From: Chaetoderma sp. LZ-2023a
Taxonomy: Eukaryota; Mollusca; Caudofoveata; Chaetodermatida; Chaetodermatidae
DNA: 64,000 bases
Assembly (NCBI GenBank): GCA_034401795.1
Contig: CM067369.1
Span: 135,379,365-135,443,364 of the forward strand
Reading direction: 5' to 3'
Shown here: piece by piece, positions 21,060 to 31,809 of the stretch
Position numbering within the stretch: the first letter of the stretch is position 1
How the letters are laid out: each line of letters begins with the position of its first letter
Notes under the pieces: generated by a model
The model's input: only the letters and a program-made list of their open reading frames with translations
Told to the model about the DNA's origin: nothing
The model's database searches: none
Made by a program: the position numbers and the translations under genes

Positions 21060-21700
21060 TGTAGTTTTTTGGAAATTGATAGTCAGGTTGTTCAGAGATC
21101 GATCGATCCCAACACGAGCGAGGTGTTGGTGGTGTTTAGCTAGAGATTGGCATGGCATAGCCAAAACCGGAAAGGTCAATTATTGTGCACAAATTCCGGC
21201 CCATCACCATTGCTTCTTATTATTTCTTGCTTTTCCGCAAACTCACGAGAGCGTAAAACATGTAAGAGTTTCACAATTTATGGAAGTATTATATTTACAA
21301 AACAATGCTATTGGAAAGAATTCAGAAAATCTTAAATCTGTCTAACCAGTTTGTCAACCTCAGACAAAATACTAGTGCCAGAACATTTGACGGTAAAAAT
21401 AATCAAGGCTTACATGCCAGCAGGACAGAAACTGGGAAAAATCATATGACATCAAAGAAATAAGATTAATTAGCATTTCTCAACCGAGCTTAACGCCAGT
21501 TATTCCAGTGATAAATTGTCAAAAAACGTCTTGATTGGTTAACGGAGTGGACTCGAGCCAACTGCACGGCTTGAGTGTTAAAGGGCTAAGTAACATCTAG
21601 CAACAACTTATAGAAAAACATTGCTTTCATAATAGGTGCAATGCACCTCATAAATAACTTACAATGTACATGACTTAACTGTTTCCAAAACAAAATAAAA
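21060..21700. other. Intron with family S and V debris
   Basis: 21080-21175 resembles part of family S around 'gatcgatcgatcccaaca'; 21440-21590 resembles family V ('gccagttattccagtg', 'gggctaag'). No gene. Confidence 0.45.
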
Positions 21701-21706
21701 TGTACC

Positions 21707-21797
21707 GTTGAATATTTTGAACTTAATTTGATTGAAAGCCATTGCTACCTAAGGCAGCAATGGCTTCCAGTCAAATTAAGTCCAAAATATTAAACAG
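21707..21797. repeat. Hairpin repeat family P, complete copy
   Basis: CGTTGAATATTTTGAAC...TTGAAAGCC, centre 'attgctacctaaggcagcaat', right arm 'ggcttccagtcaaattaag...attaaacag'. TA occurs on both sides ('atgta' before, 'tactt' after), a possible TA target duplication. Confidence 0.88.
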
Positions 21798-22033
21798 TAC
21801 TTACATTTGTATTTTTGAGCCATACAGTACCATGGCTTTAACCCTTGAAATTAGTCTGTAAATTTAAAATCAACGGTTACTGTAAAATGTTCACAAACAT
21901 ATGACAATATTGAAGGGCCTGAAATATTTCATCATATCTCTGAAATATTTAAAATGAAGGGAAGTATGTAGTATCTATCATCTATTCATTACACACTGTA
22001 AATAACCGCGTCATGTTATAATCCATTGCTCAG

Positions 22034-22162
22034 GTCCCAGCCACGATTAATCAATATCTCCGTGACTATCAGCGAGATGGGATTCAGTTCCTCTACAAGC
22101 ACTACATGAAGGATGAAGGAGCTATACTTGCTGATGACATGGGACTTGGAAAAACTGTACAG
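22034..22162 (+). CDS. ERCC6L2: ERCC6L2-like gene, SNF2 motif I exon
   Basis: A 129-nt, phase 0/0 exon with acceptor 'cattgctcag' and donor 'GTACAG/gtatac'. It encodes [56 protein letters not shown] is the Q-motif-like entry of SNF2 proteins and DDMGLGKT is the Walker A (motif I) that binds ATP. The recalled human ERCC6L2 segment INRYLRDYQREGTRFLYGHY...[12 protein letters not shown] aligns residue for residue. This is the strongest exon of the gene. Confidence 0.97.
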
Positions 22163-22236
22163 GTATACAAGCTGTCTAGGATACTCTAGGATATATGTGT
22201 GTGGCTCAAATTTTCTTGCGGTATTTGTATTTTACT

Positions 22237-22295
22237 GCCTTAGGCAGCAACAGCACCCAGTCAAATTAGTTTCAAAATATTCAACAGCTAACCTG
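22237..22295. repeat. Hairpin family P, right half
   Basis: 'gccttaggcagcaacagc' and then the right arm ending 'ttcaacagctaacctgtgta'. The left arm is missing. It is followed by a fragment of family S (about 22320-22440). Confidence 0.8.
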
Positions 22296-22562
22296 TGTAT
22301 TTTTCTGGTAATTAATATTCAGCGAGTTGGGGGATCAGTCGATCCCAACACTGGCGAAATGTGGATGGGGTATAGCTAATGATGGGCAGAGCATATAATG
22401 ATGGGCAGAGCATAGCTAAAACTGGGTTCTTCCATTCAGTTTGGCAAATGTGATGTTTTACAGCCACTCTCTAATCCATACATGTACAGTTAACCGTTTG
22501 ACCAACAAATCGCATATAAAGTAAATTTCTTTGATATAAAACTTATTCTGTTGAATATTTTA

Positions 22563-22683
22563 AATTTACAGGAAAACGGTTGAATATTTTGAATTTAATT
22601 TGACTGGAAACCGTTGCTTCCCGTGGCGGCAACGGCTTCCAGTCAAATTAAATTCTAAATATTCAACCGTTTTCCTGTAAATT
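22563..22683. repeat. Long hairpin, family P, about 52-bp arms
   Basis: The palindrome runs from 'aatttacaggaaaacggttg' to its inverse 'caaccgttttcctgtaaatt', with centre 'aaaccgttgcttcccgtggc'/'ggcaacggctt'. It is preceded by an extra partial left arm (22548-22562). Only a few arm mismatches, so it is one of the best preserved copies. Confidence 0.92.
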
Positions 22684-22734
22684 GAAAATGTGATATGAAG
22701 AATTCATCAGTGAAAGTGTTAATACATGAACTTA

Positions 22735-22960
22735 ACCTTTTAACAAGCAATTGTCTTCTGCAGTAGTTTGAGAAATTCCCTTTTCGCTGACCAAGAGGAC
22801 TATTTCTGAAAATTTATTATTGAAATGAAATGACTGGCTAAATAACCGAGCCAGGCAATCCAGTTGTACATTTTCAAAAAATAATCTTTTCTGCAAATGG
22901 ACAATTTTTATTGGAAAATGGAAACTTCCTTGAGCAAATTTAATAGTTAAGGGGTAATGC
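22735..22960. repeat. Dispersed intron repeat, family V
   Basis: 'aaccttttaacaagcaat', 'gaccaagaggactatttctg', 'aaccgagccaggcaatccag', 'ctgcaaatggacaatttttat' and 'agttaaggggtaa', in the order of the other V copies. Confidence 0.7.
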
Positions 22961-23037
22961 TTAGACCATACATGTACATATATCTGTAGGAAAATCAGAT
23001 GAATAGAATTCTGTTCATTTTATTTTGCTTTAATTAG

Positions 23038-23121
23038 GTGATTGGATTGATAGCTGCTCTGCTACATAAAACCGGAGATCAGAAAGATGTACTTAAACTG
23101 AGACCAGCATTTATTAAACAG
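23038..23121 (+). CDS. ERCC6L2: ERCC6L2-like gene, exon after motif I
   Basis: An 84-nt, phase 0/0 exon with acceptor 'gctttaattag' and donor 'AAACAG/gtgcac'. It encodes VIGLIAALLHKTGDQKDVLKLRPAFIKQ, continuing motif I (…TVQ/VI..LAA.LHK.G). The recalled human protein has [28 protein letters not shown] at the same place. The next exon is 26.6 kb away, across two DIRS fossils, a Polinton and the tandem arrays. Confidence 0.95.
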
Positions 23122-23214
23122 GTGCACATTACCTGTTGACATACTTATATAATGTGTTCTTATGTATTGTATTATATTTTGTATATATGGTATTGTAAGG
23201 TCCAAAAACTTGTT

Positions 23215-23325
23215 GCAATGGACCTTTCCATTTTAACTACATGTACATGTAAGCCCCGTCCTTCTCTAGCTAGGCTCCACCCACACCTCGCTCGTGTTCT
23301 GATAGATCGATCTCTGAACTCCCTT
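23215..23325. repeat. Family S fragment
   Basis: 'ggacctttccattttaact', 'agctaggctccacccacac' and 'gatagatcgatctctgaac': the first 100 bases of family S, cut where the DIRS fossil begins. Confidence 0.7.
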
Positions 23326-26300
23326 TCTACTTCGAATAATACTTACCGGATGTACTATTATGATAATGCCTATTATCTAGTCTAGCTCAAAATAAACAAT
23401 TAAAACTCCGCACTCTCCATGGTCCTGCCCATACGGTGTCCGGGAATTACCATAGCCTCCAGGTACCGAGTCAATTCCCAACAACAGTCAGATTTATCTA
23501 TTTTGCTCGACCTTCCAGTCATGTTTTTTGTCTGGCTCAGTTTAAGCAAATTTTTGCGTTGTTGAGTGTTTAGTGGGGTTTAGACCGCTATATTCATGGA
23601 AGGAAAAGGAAAATCATCACAAGGGCAGGTTGTATCAATCTAGAATTAATACATTCGTGCCGTAATGACTGTTTAAAATTTCTTTAAATTGGCACATTGT
23701 TTTAAAATGGTAGCCATTGTTGCAGTCGCTCCGTTACCCGTTAACTCTCAATTTTAAGCCGACCATTAGCTCTCGCTTCACTGTTGAGGGTATTTGTAGT
23801 GATTGGTCTTGTTTTCTTGGGTGTCTTAACGTTAGTTAATTACCAAGTCATGTCTATAAAATTTTCAAATATTTCCTGCCTAAAACTTGTTTATCATTAA
23901 TTTAAGACAAAGTTAATGTTTTTGAGTAATTTTAAATTACAATCCAGTAAATTGTGCATGTTGCTCATCATCATCTTATCATGTGCAGCGTTTTAATTCT
24001 TACTACCCTCCTGATGGCATGCCAGAGCTTTCACAGGTGACAGATTCCGATACTTCCCGTGGGTCACCCACGGGTTTTGTACGGGTTTGTCAACCGGGTG
24101 GAGATATCAACGTTCCATCAGGCATCTTTCACCCAGATTTCGCTCAGTCCGGAGCGCCGTCAGAGCCAAGTTATACGGCTCCCGTCAGCATCGCGGATGC
24201 GGTTATGACGGCTCCTCTCGGAGTCCCATCTGGCGTAGTAGCGGCCATAGTACGGCTCCCGTGCTGGAGCCGATGGATTGCGGTCATTCCGTATCTGGCG
24301 ATTCGCTAGATCCTGGAGCCGCAAGTAGTCGGGTAACGGATCCGATTCGAATGGGAAGTTTGGTCCGTAGCTCTCAGCATGGATCGTCGGTGGCCTTTTC
24401 ATTTAAGGGTAAGAAGGAAGATGAGAATGGTAGTCCATTGATGGCCGAATCATGTTTTTGCACCGAAGCTGAATGGGTGCATGTTCTTGGCTGGATGTCC
24501 AACCATCTCGGGTTGGAATCGGTTCATGGATCTCAGCGCGATCCGGCAATGGAACGGATGTCTGAGCATGCGGCTAGCGCACTGTCGAGTGGCTCTTCGG
24601 CCATGCCAACTCTTCCCTTGGACACTCAGACTTCTGACATGTTGGATGTCGCGGCGTACCATCTGGTTCAGCCGGAGTATTCTTTGCCCAAAGCCTCTAA
24701 GGGAATAAGGAGTAGGGTCCACTTTCCAGAGCAGGCCTACCATCAGTATGCTCGTGTTCCTCGGCGTTCAGTCGGGGAAAGAGACTCGCTGAATAGGCCG
24801 TTAGCCGGGAAAGCCAAGGGTCGTTCACAACCCTTAGTTTCCCAGGCTAACAAGGATCCCTTCAATGAGTTAACTCTCATTGAGGGTGCAGCGAGAGTGG
24901 CTATGGCTGCTCTCACACGGATGCACCGTCCTGCAAGGAATGCTGACCTGCGTGGCGGAAGGTGGGGAAGTGCCGGAGGCTTCTCCCAGAGTTGTCTGGG
25001 ACGCCATGCACTTATCTCAAGATTGCTTGGCCAGGGTGATCAGTAAATCATTGGGGGAGCGGATGAGAATGGTTCTCGATTGTGTAGAAGAGGACTGGAG
25101 ATGAGGGCTGCATTATCTTCCGCGCCCTTCATTGGTCCGGGCTTGTTTGTCGGCTCGGCACGACAAGCCCTCTCCAAGGTTGCGTCTATGGTGGCAGAGC
25201 AGGTGGTTGTGGGCAAGTCATGGAAGTCGATGAAGAGGACTCAGCCGCAACAGTCCTACAAGCAGCATCGACATGATCAGCAGAGGCAGCATCAAAGATC
25301 GTCCTTCCGTCCTTCTGGCCGTGATGCCCATGGGGCATCCGGTTCTCAGGGACCTGGCTGTTCGTCTTCATACAAGTCCTCTAATAAGAGGATGTATGAA
25401 GATGATAGGAAGGGTGGCGGCGGCTACCGCAAGGATAGCCGTGGTGGTGGTCCGGGCCATCATATTCCAAGAAGCTGCGAGGTGGCCGTGGGTGATGATC
25501 CTGACGGGTTTCCGACGAGACCCATTCCGGTCACGCCGGAATGCATGGAGTCGAGAATCTTCTCCCAAGCGAATTAACGTCTTATCACGCAATATTGACC
25601 GCTAACTGTGTGCAGATTCCTACTGTCGGAGACAGACTTCAGCTGTTCTCAAACCAGTGGGAACAGGTCGTGCAAGATTGTTTAGTCTATCATTGACTAA
25701 GAAACGGCTACGAATCTGATGGGCTCATCCGTCCATCGTTAGTTCCGTTAACATCGACTCCAGTATGGACTCCCATTCAAAGGGAATCCAATCGTCTAGA
25801 TGTCATTTGCTCAGAAATCATAGATCTTCAGCAGAAGAATGCGATTCGTTTAGTACGCAATCAGTCCGCCCTGGACTTCTATTCGATAATTTTCCTTGTT
25901 CCGAAATACACCGGAGATTGGAGACCAATTCTCAACCTCAAATTTATTCTTTCACCAAAGTTTCAGATGGAGACTGTAGCAGCGCTGATGACAGGGCTGA
26001 AAAAAGGCATGTGGGCAGTATTGATTGATCTGAAGGATGCACAATTTCATATTCCAATGTCAATTCTTTTTCAGAAATACCTTCGCTTTGCATGCCAAGA
26101 CAATGTTTGGGAATTCAATGCGCTTCCTTTCGGTCTGACCACAGCCCCGAGGGTCTTCACCAAAGTGGTTCTTGCCATGACTTCTTATCTTCGCAGGAGA
26201 AACAAAGCTGTTCATACTTACATAGACGGCTGGCTGCTGAAGGCGGGGAATCCAGTCATTCTACGCAACAATCTTCAGGTAGGCCTAGCCTTATTAAAGG

Positions 26301-26572
26301 ACCTAGGATGGATTGTGAATCTTGAGAAATCAGAATTCACTCCATCCCAGGAGTTTGTGTATCTGGGAATATTTTTCAATCTCAATGTAGCTTTTCCGGT
26401 GGAGAGCAGAGTCAAGAGTTTGATTGCAGTTCTGGAGTCAGTTTCTCTAGGAGCCTATCTGACAGCGCGTCAATTTCTCAGAATACTGGGTTTATTTATG
26501 CTTGTGTCCACAGGTTCCTGTAAGGAGGTTTGTACACATGTAAGAGGGTTTGTCTCCACTATTTCCCTATAA
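23326..26572 (+). mobile_element. DIRS-type retroelement fossil, subfamily 1 (copy D)
   Basis: The left end (about 23335-23490) matches the left end of copy C ('ctagtctagctcaaaata', 'ctctccatggtcctgccc', 'caggtaccgagtcaattcc'). A gag-like part (about 24000-25580) and a DIRS-type reverse transcriptase (about 25780-26570; LKDAQFHIPM, FGLTTAPRVFTKVV, the active-site region YIDGW) follow in the same order and with obvious similarity to 16700-18960. No right terminal repeat or recombinase was seen. The copy is broken in several places and of an age similar to copy C. Confidence 0.8.
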
Positions 26573-26908
26573 AACGTTAGGAAAAAAGACTGCCCAGAGT
26601 GATAGAGGCTCCCATAAAAGAGAGCTTGTCATTCTGCCCTCTGGTCCCACCCCTCCCTTTATAAGTAAGTGAGTGGCACTGTACATGTAAAACATATGAA
26701 AATATTTGTGATTATTTGCTCCCAATTTTTTTTCAGTCACACTATCATTATCATGAGCTATTACTGTGTTCAATTACTGTTTACTGTGTTTACTTGTATT
26801 AATACGATTCGTCTTACACCTGGATGTTGTTTCTATTTGTGGAAATTATGACATCATAATCAAACTTATTATTAATCTGCACGCAGATTATTATTCTATG
26901 ATCGGATC

Positions 26909-26950
<42 letters not shown>

Positions 26951-27028
26951 CTGCGATATCAATCGCAGATTATTATTTTTACTCAGGATCTTTCTTATTT
27001 TTTTAGATTATTATTCTACGATTGGATC

Positions 27029-27094
<66 letters not shown>

Positions 27095-27160
27095 ATTTTT
27101 ACTCGGGATCTTTCTTATTTTTATTTTTCTTGGTAACGATTTGTCAGACGCATCAATAGT
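26573..27160. other. Intron with TTA microsatellites and small palindromes
   Basis: TTA triplet tracts at about 26911-26948 and 27031-27090. 'aatctgcacgcagatt' and 'aatctgcgatatc..cgcagatt' are short palindromes at about 26875 and 26948. A roughly 120-bp unit ('ttattattctatgatcgga...ctcaggatctttcttatttttt') is present twice. Leucine-rich frames are artefacts. Confidence 0.8.
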
Positions 27161-27395
27161 AGTGTCGGAATTAAAATGATACCACCTCCTTCAACTGGCC
27201 GCCGTTCGGCGATCCGTGGCCCCCCACTGCCCTCTCAATCCCTGCGGCATAGGTTGTTGAGACGGGGGCCACCACGGATCGCCGAACGGCTGCCTGGTAG
27301 TATAGGGTTTGAACGCCCATTTAGAGACAAGGTCTTGACGTGCTCGGTAACGGGTAAAGAGTAATACTGTCAAGAAATAAAAAAATAAAAAAATA
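27161..27395 (+). repeat. Polinton left terminal inverted repeat
   Basis: Matches the reverse complement of about 36765-36992. The arm holds its own palindrome: 'gccgttcggcgatccgtgg' near 27191 pairs with 'ccacggatcgccgaacggc' near 27272-27290. Confidence 0.9.
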
Positions 27396-27436
27396 AAACT
27401 AAAAAAATTATAAAACTCCTGCGCCCCAACTTTGCC

Positions 27437-27913
27437 GTGTGGTGTGCCACGGCAGGATGTGGAGTAAGTTCCACCCTGCTTCACTCCTATTCTAGTACTC
27501 CTGAAGCTGTGCGCATCGCTACTTGTCTCAAATTCCACATGTACTTCACGGTGCGACGAATCCTCCATGAGCTGGGTGCAAGCCTCCCTGGTACAAACGA
27601 CTTCGACCCACAGCTCAACAGTCATAGCGTTTCAGCGGCCAGCAGACTACAGAGAGAGTTCAGCGCTCACCCAGACTATCGGTGGCATGGTGGTGACAAC
27701 AGCGGTCTAGGGGTTATTTACGGTGACCCGAGACATGACTACTCGGGATCCCCCTATCGAACACCACGACGAGTAGGCCGTCGGACCCTAACACTGCAGC
27801 CAGTCGACACGGCAGCTCCAGGCACCCTAACACTGCAGCCAGTCGACACGACACCACTTCTCTTGGTAGCTCTACAAGTGTTGTCAGGCCTAGAGCTATC
27901 GTGGCGCTCGTGA
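27437..27913 (+). pseudogene. Polinton-borne gene of unknown function
   Basis: Begins MWCATAGCGVSSTLLHSYSSTPEAVRIATCLKFH and has a C-terminal part with a short duplicated TLQPVDT phrase. Family not recognised. It is the first gene inside the left terminal repeat. Treated as part of the fossil. Confidence 0.4.
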
Positions 27914-28105
27914 TCAGCCTACTCCGCCGCTAACAAAATCAGCTATAAGACGATCCTGACTCTCTACAGTAGCTGTGGGGACCATGGTGAGACACTGAAC
28001 CAGCTTGGCATGCCCTACAGACCCTATACCCTCTGCCAACATGCACATCCAAGGGCCGGAGGGTTCTGCCGCGCATCCTTTTTCCAGCTTGTAGTATCAC
28101 AGAGC

Positions 28106-28417
28106 CTTGTTCAGCTCTGAGTCCGGTGAGGCCATGCCGGTCTGCAACTGCTGGAACACATCTGACAGATACTCCCGATCCTTGTAGAAACCTTTAGCTC
28201 GCAGGAGCTGCTCGACGATACTCCTGCCCATGATAAGGTATTTGAAGAAGCAGATCTGTCCTTTGCCAAATCCTAGATAGAGCTTCACAGCTGTCAGCTC
28301 CTCTGTCAGCTCAGCACCGGAGAGCTGAGCGAGCTCATCTGGTGTCTTCTTCTTGTAGTCCTTCAACTCCCTCCGGAAGACATCATAGTACTTCTTGCAT
28401 AGCGTGAGCCCGGACAT
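28106..28417 (-). pseudogene. Polinton-borne small gene, unknown
   Basis: About 104 residues, charged, helical-looking (MSGLTLCKKYYDVFRRELKDYKKKTPDELAQLSG...). No motif recognised. Opposite strand to its neighbours. Confidence 0.4.
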
Positions 28418-28560
28418 GTTTAAGATGTCTCAATAGAGAGATGAATATTCCTGAGTACCAACCCGGCCACCTGGCAGACGCAGACTGCGAAGATCTTATT
28501 AGCTTTCTCTCGACAGGGGACGCAGACGGTTAACCGCGTTGTATACTCAGTGCTTAAACA

Positions 28561-28956
28561 ATGACGTCAACGGTACAGATCGTGAAGCAACTGCCCGAGA
28601 GCCAGGCGAGTCTTCAGAAGGTGGAGAACCTTCTGCGAACCAAGACACAGAAGTTACTGACCAAAGCAAAACCTCTGGCAGTCCATGTCGCCAGTAACGT
28701 GGCGGCGAATGTGGCCATGGTGAAGATGACAGGGGGAAATGATGTTCTTCCTGCCGCCACTGTGGCTGTCCTCGCTACAGTGGTGAATGGGGTGGCCAGC
28801 CACTGTCTCGGAATAACTCACCCCATCCCAAAGATCGCCCTCAGTGGTGCCTCCTACACTGTTGCCGCCAAGATCATGAGTGAATGTGTTACACTAATGG
28901 AGGCCGCGGTTCTAGGGCTAGCAACGAGTGCAATGGCTGAGATCATCGTCGCCTAG
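28561..28956 (+). pseudogene. Polinton-borne small gene, alanine-rich, unknown
   Basis: 131 residues with a basic N-terminal helix and long Ala/Val stretches (PLAVHVASNVAANVAMVKM...) that could form membrane-associated helices. Small hydrophobic proteins are common in Polintons, but no family name can be assigned. Confidence 0.4.
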
Positions 28957-28980
28957 GTTTAAAACCTCTGAATAGAGACA

Positions 28981-29733
28981 GATGGATCACGAGTCCCCTG
29001 CAGCATATGAGGCATGGCGTGCCGGAGAGCTGTGTGTAGCCCATAGTCGAGCACGCGGACTGAGGATTGCCAATGCCCGGGAATGATGGACCGCCTACAA
29101 GACGTGCCCCTGCAGAGAGCGCCAGTACCCTGAGCACTGATACCTATTCCCTTGGCCGACTGCGTGGTCCTCCTATGCCCAACTATTTCACTGGGGGTAT
29201 GACTAGTAGGTTTAAGCCGTCTGTATATAGCACTATGACTCTGTCACTCACAGACCTAGAAAGCAAAGAGCTAGGCGATCTTGCTCACTTGGGCGAGGCA
29301 CGCCTCGGTTCAGAGGACACTGTTGCCCCTATCTCCTTCCTAGACTTCGATGAGAAGGGAGACCCGCGGGAGATCCGAGGCACCATCCCAGCCCGAGATC
29401 TCATCGCGAACACTGAAACGGTAGGACAATAGGCCATTAACAAGGCCAAGACTGTATACATGGGGATGGGCATCAAGGAGAGGGCGAGGTATGCTCGGAG
29501 TCGATGAGGCTGGAGCCATCAAGGTTATGGCTGAGTCCTTTGCACAGGACCTGGTTAAGGATCTCCTGAAACCACGGAGCTCATTCCGACCGGATGGAGA
29601 GAATCTCAAGATAGGCACCCTCGGCCTGAGCCATATCACTGTCGATGGTAAAAAAGGTGCTACTGCCAGCCTCCAGCTACAAGAGGTGAAGAAGTCAGGG
29701 TTCTTTGGTTTGCCGTTTAAGACCACAGGATAG
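28981..29733 (+). pseudogene. Polinton-borne gene region, unknown
   Basis: Coding-like sequence on the + strand, including ...YSLGRLRGPPMPNYFTGGMTSRFKPS... and, downstream, MLGVDEAGAIKVMAESFAQDLVKDLL. Position suggests a virion-type gene, but no capsid motif is recognised. Broken. Confidence 0.4.
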
Positions 29734-29735
29734 TC

Positions 29736-30014
29736 ATGGCTTCCTGTGCATGTATCATACAGATACTGGATTTACTAGACACTGTGGGTGCTGACACAGG
29801 CCCTCTACGCTATCTTCTCAGCTGCTGCTGGGATTTCATGCTTGACGCCTCCATCGCATCCTTCGTATCCACCGGAGGTGCAGGATTCCCCGCTCTGCAG
29901 GTGAAAGAGCTGGTGCAGGAAGTACTGCCGTTTAGTCTCCCGGACATAGACGAGGCTACCGCCGACCAAGTGCTAACCATCCTCCGCACGCATGTCTGTA
30001 CTGTTCGACAGTAG
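29736..30014 (+). pseudogene. Polinton-borne small gene, unknown
   Basis: 92 residues (MASCACIIQILDLLDTVGADTGPLRYLLS...ADQVLTILRTHVCTVRQ), predicted helical. It overlaps the start of the ATPase-like segment by 23 bases, a typical compact arrangement. Confidence 0.4.
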
Positions 30015-30231
30015 GCCGGCCGATGCTGGCCGGGTGGTGCTGATCATTGTCCCGTCAGGACACGGGAAAAACATCTTGCTGCGGGCTCTCCTGGCTGAAC
30101 ATCTACACTCTCAATACATCCTTCTGGTGTCTGACTCCGCCGCTGAGGCGGTTGACAGTAATGATCAATGGTACAATGGCCCAATCACCAAGACGCAGAA
30201 CCTCCAAGCACTGATGGAGAAGCTTCGTTAG
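29992..30231 (+). pseudogene. Polinton packaging-ATPase-like segment
   Basis: GRVVLIIVPSGHGKNILLRALL resembles the Walker A strand-loop-helix of the A32/FtsK-type packaging ATPases of Polintons, followed by a second hydrophobic strand (HSQYILLVSDSAAE). Only the N-terminal part is present. Assignment rests on the P-loop-like motif and context. Confidence 0.5.
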
Positions 30232-30302
30232 AAGCTACTTCATCAGAAACTACTTCGGCAGAAGCTACTTCGTCAAAAGCTACTTCGTCAGGTGGCTTAA
30301 GC

Positions 30303-30942
30303 TTATACTTTAGCTGAAACTCTTCCCAGTGAGGGTCCTCTTCTGGGACTCTGCCTCTGGTACTTCTCACGGAAGATCTTCTTTCCCCATGTGATCCTAG
30401 CCTTTGACTTGCTATTCCAGAATTCCAGAAATGCTGCCAGATCCCTGTCCAATTCCTTGCGCCCTTCTGGGGTGAAGATGTTCTTAAAAGCCCTGACCCC
30501 GAGGACATTATGTGCTTTAGACTGGAGTCTATCCAGCCTCTCGTTCTTCCTGGCTATGGAGTCTAAATACATCAGCCCACTTCCCGACCGTTAGTAGATC
30601 TTTGTGGGCAACCCTCGCCCTTTGGAGAGCTAGATTAACAGGACTGTTGGTTGGGGCCACAGGTAGGTCGGATAGTACCTCGCCGGGTGTGGGGGGGTGG
30701 CTGTCAAACTTCCGGTAAAGTATCCGAGTCAGGAGTTCTTTTGTACTAAGAGCTGGCGCTCCTTCCTCTATGGCAGCCAGTATCTCCGCATCAGACGGAG
30801 GAGTGACTTTGGCTCGCTCGTGGATAATGTTGATATCACGAAACAGTCCTCGGACCCTGTCACAGTGAGACAGCAGTTGAGGAACTCTACTATCAGCCTG
30901 GTGGATATTACCGCAAGGCCCCTCAACTACTCGAGGCTGCAC
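30303..30942 (-). pseudogene. Polinton-borne gene region on the minus strand, unknown
   Basis: Minus-strand coding-like sequence rich in charged residues (ARVAHKDLLTVGKWADVFRLH...; IARKNERLDRLQSKAHNVLGVRAFKNIFTPEGRKELDRDL). No family recognised. Lies between the ATPase-like and integrase regions. Broken. Confidence 0.4.
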
Positions 30943-30999
30943 GTTGCAAGGTCTACAACTTCACATTGGAGACAGTTAGCCAGTGGCTCAGCCACCAGG

Positions 31000-31802
31000 C
31001 GATGTGTCAGATATACAGACCTCGTCCATGGCACATCAGGCATGCCCATTTCGAGGAAACTGTCCCGAACAGAGTTCACCAAGCAGATGTTCTATTCCTT
31101 CCTCACGACTCGGTTGGTCGTAAGACCTACAAGTATGCCCTCACCATCGTCGATGTCACCACAGGTACAAGACAGCAGTACCGCTCACAGACAAGTCAGC
31201 TGGCCAGGTGGCCCAGGCATTCCAGGGTGTCTACGAGGCTTCGGAAAATCCCCTCCAGTGGCCAGAATTGTGGCAGGTGGATGAGGGTAAGGAGTTCAGA
31301 GGGGAGACTGCAGCCCTCATGCAGAAACAAGGTGTGGCAGTTAGGCGAGGCGAGGTAGGGCATCACCATGCCCAGGCTATCGTTGAGCGGTGGAATCGGA
31401 CACTGGCAGAGAGACTGTTCCCACACCAATACGCCCAGGAAATGGCCGCGCCGAGTGAACGTTCTAGCGTATGGGTGAGAGGCTGCCTGCCGAGGTTACT
31501 AGGCTAATCTGGAAGAAGCCGGTAGAGGCTATCAGACACTCTGCTGGTCACAGCTCTACCACCTGATGCTCTGGTTCGGTACCTGTATGAGCCTGGTGAG
31601 CTGGAAGGTGGTCGACGGCGTGCAACAGATCCTAACAGGTCGATAGATGTTCACAGGCTTGATAGGTATGTGGAGGCGGAGGGTCGGCCTACACTGTACT
31701 ACCTGGCATGCCAGCACGGAGTGCCTAGGCGCCCATTTGTCATAGAAGAGCTTCAGCTAGTCCCTGCAGACACACAGCTACCACCCCCTAGGGTGCTAAC
31801 AT
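31000..31802 (+). pseudogene. Polinton integrase region
   Basis: Recognisable rve integrase blocks: VHQADVLFLPHD (first Asp), WQVDEGKEFRGE (second Asp) and HAQAIVERWNRTLAERLF (Glu). A C-terminal part with DALVRYLYEPGELEGGRRRATDP...IDVHRLDRYVEAEGRPTLYYLACQH follows, typical of Polinton integrases. Broken. Matches the Polinton c-integrase family by motif. Confidence 0.75.
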
Positions 31803-31809
31803 GATACTT

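Noticed and set aside
26766-27179. Leucine-rich 137-codon frame
   Set aside because: Produced by TTA triplet microsatellites; no start context or similarity.
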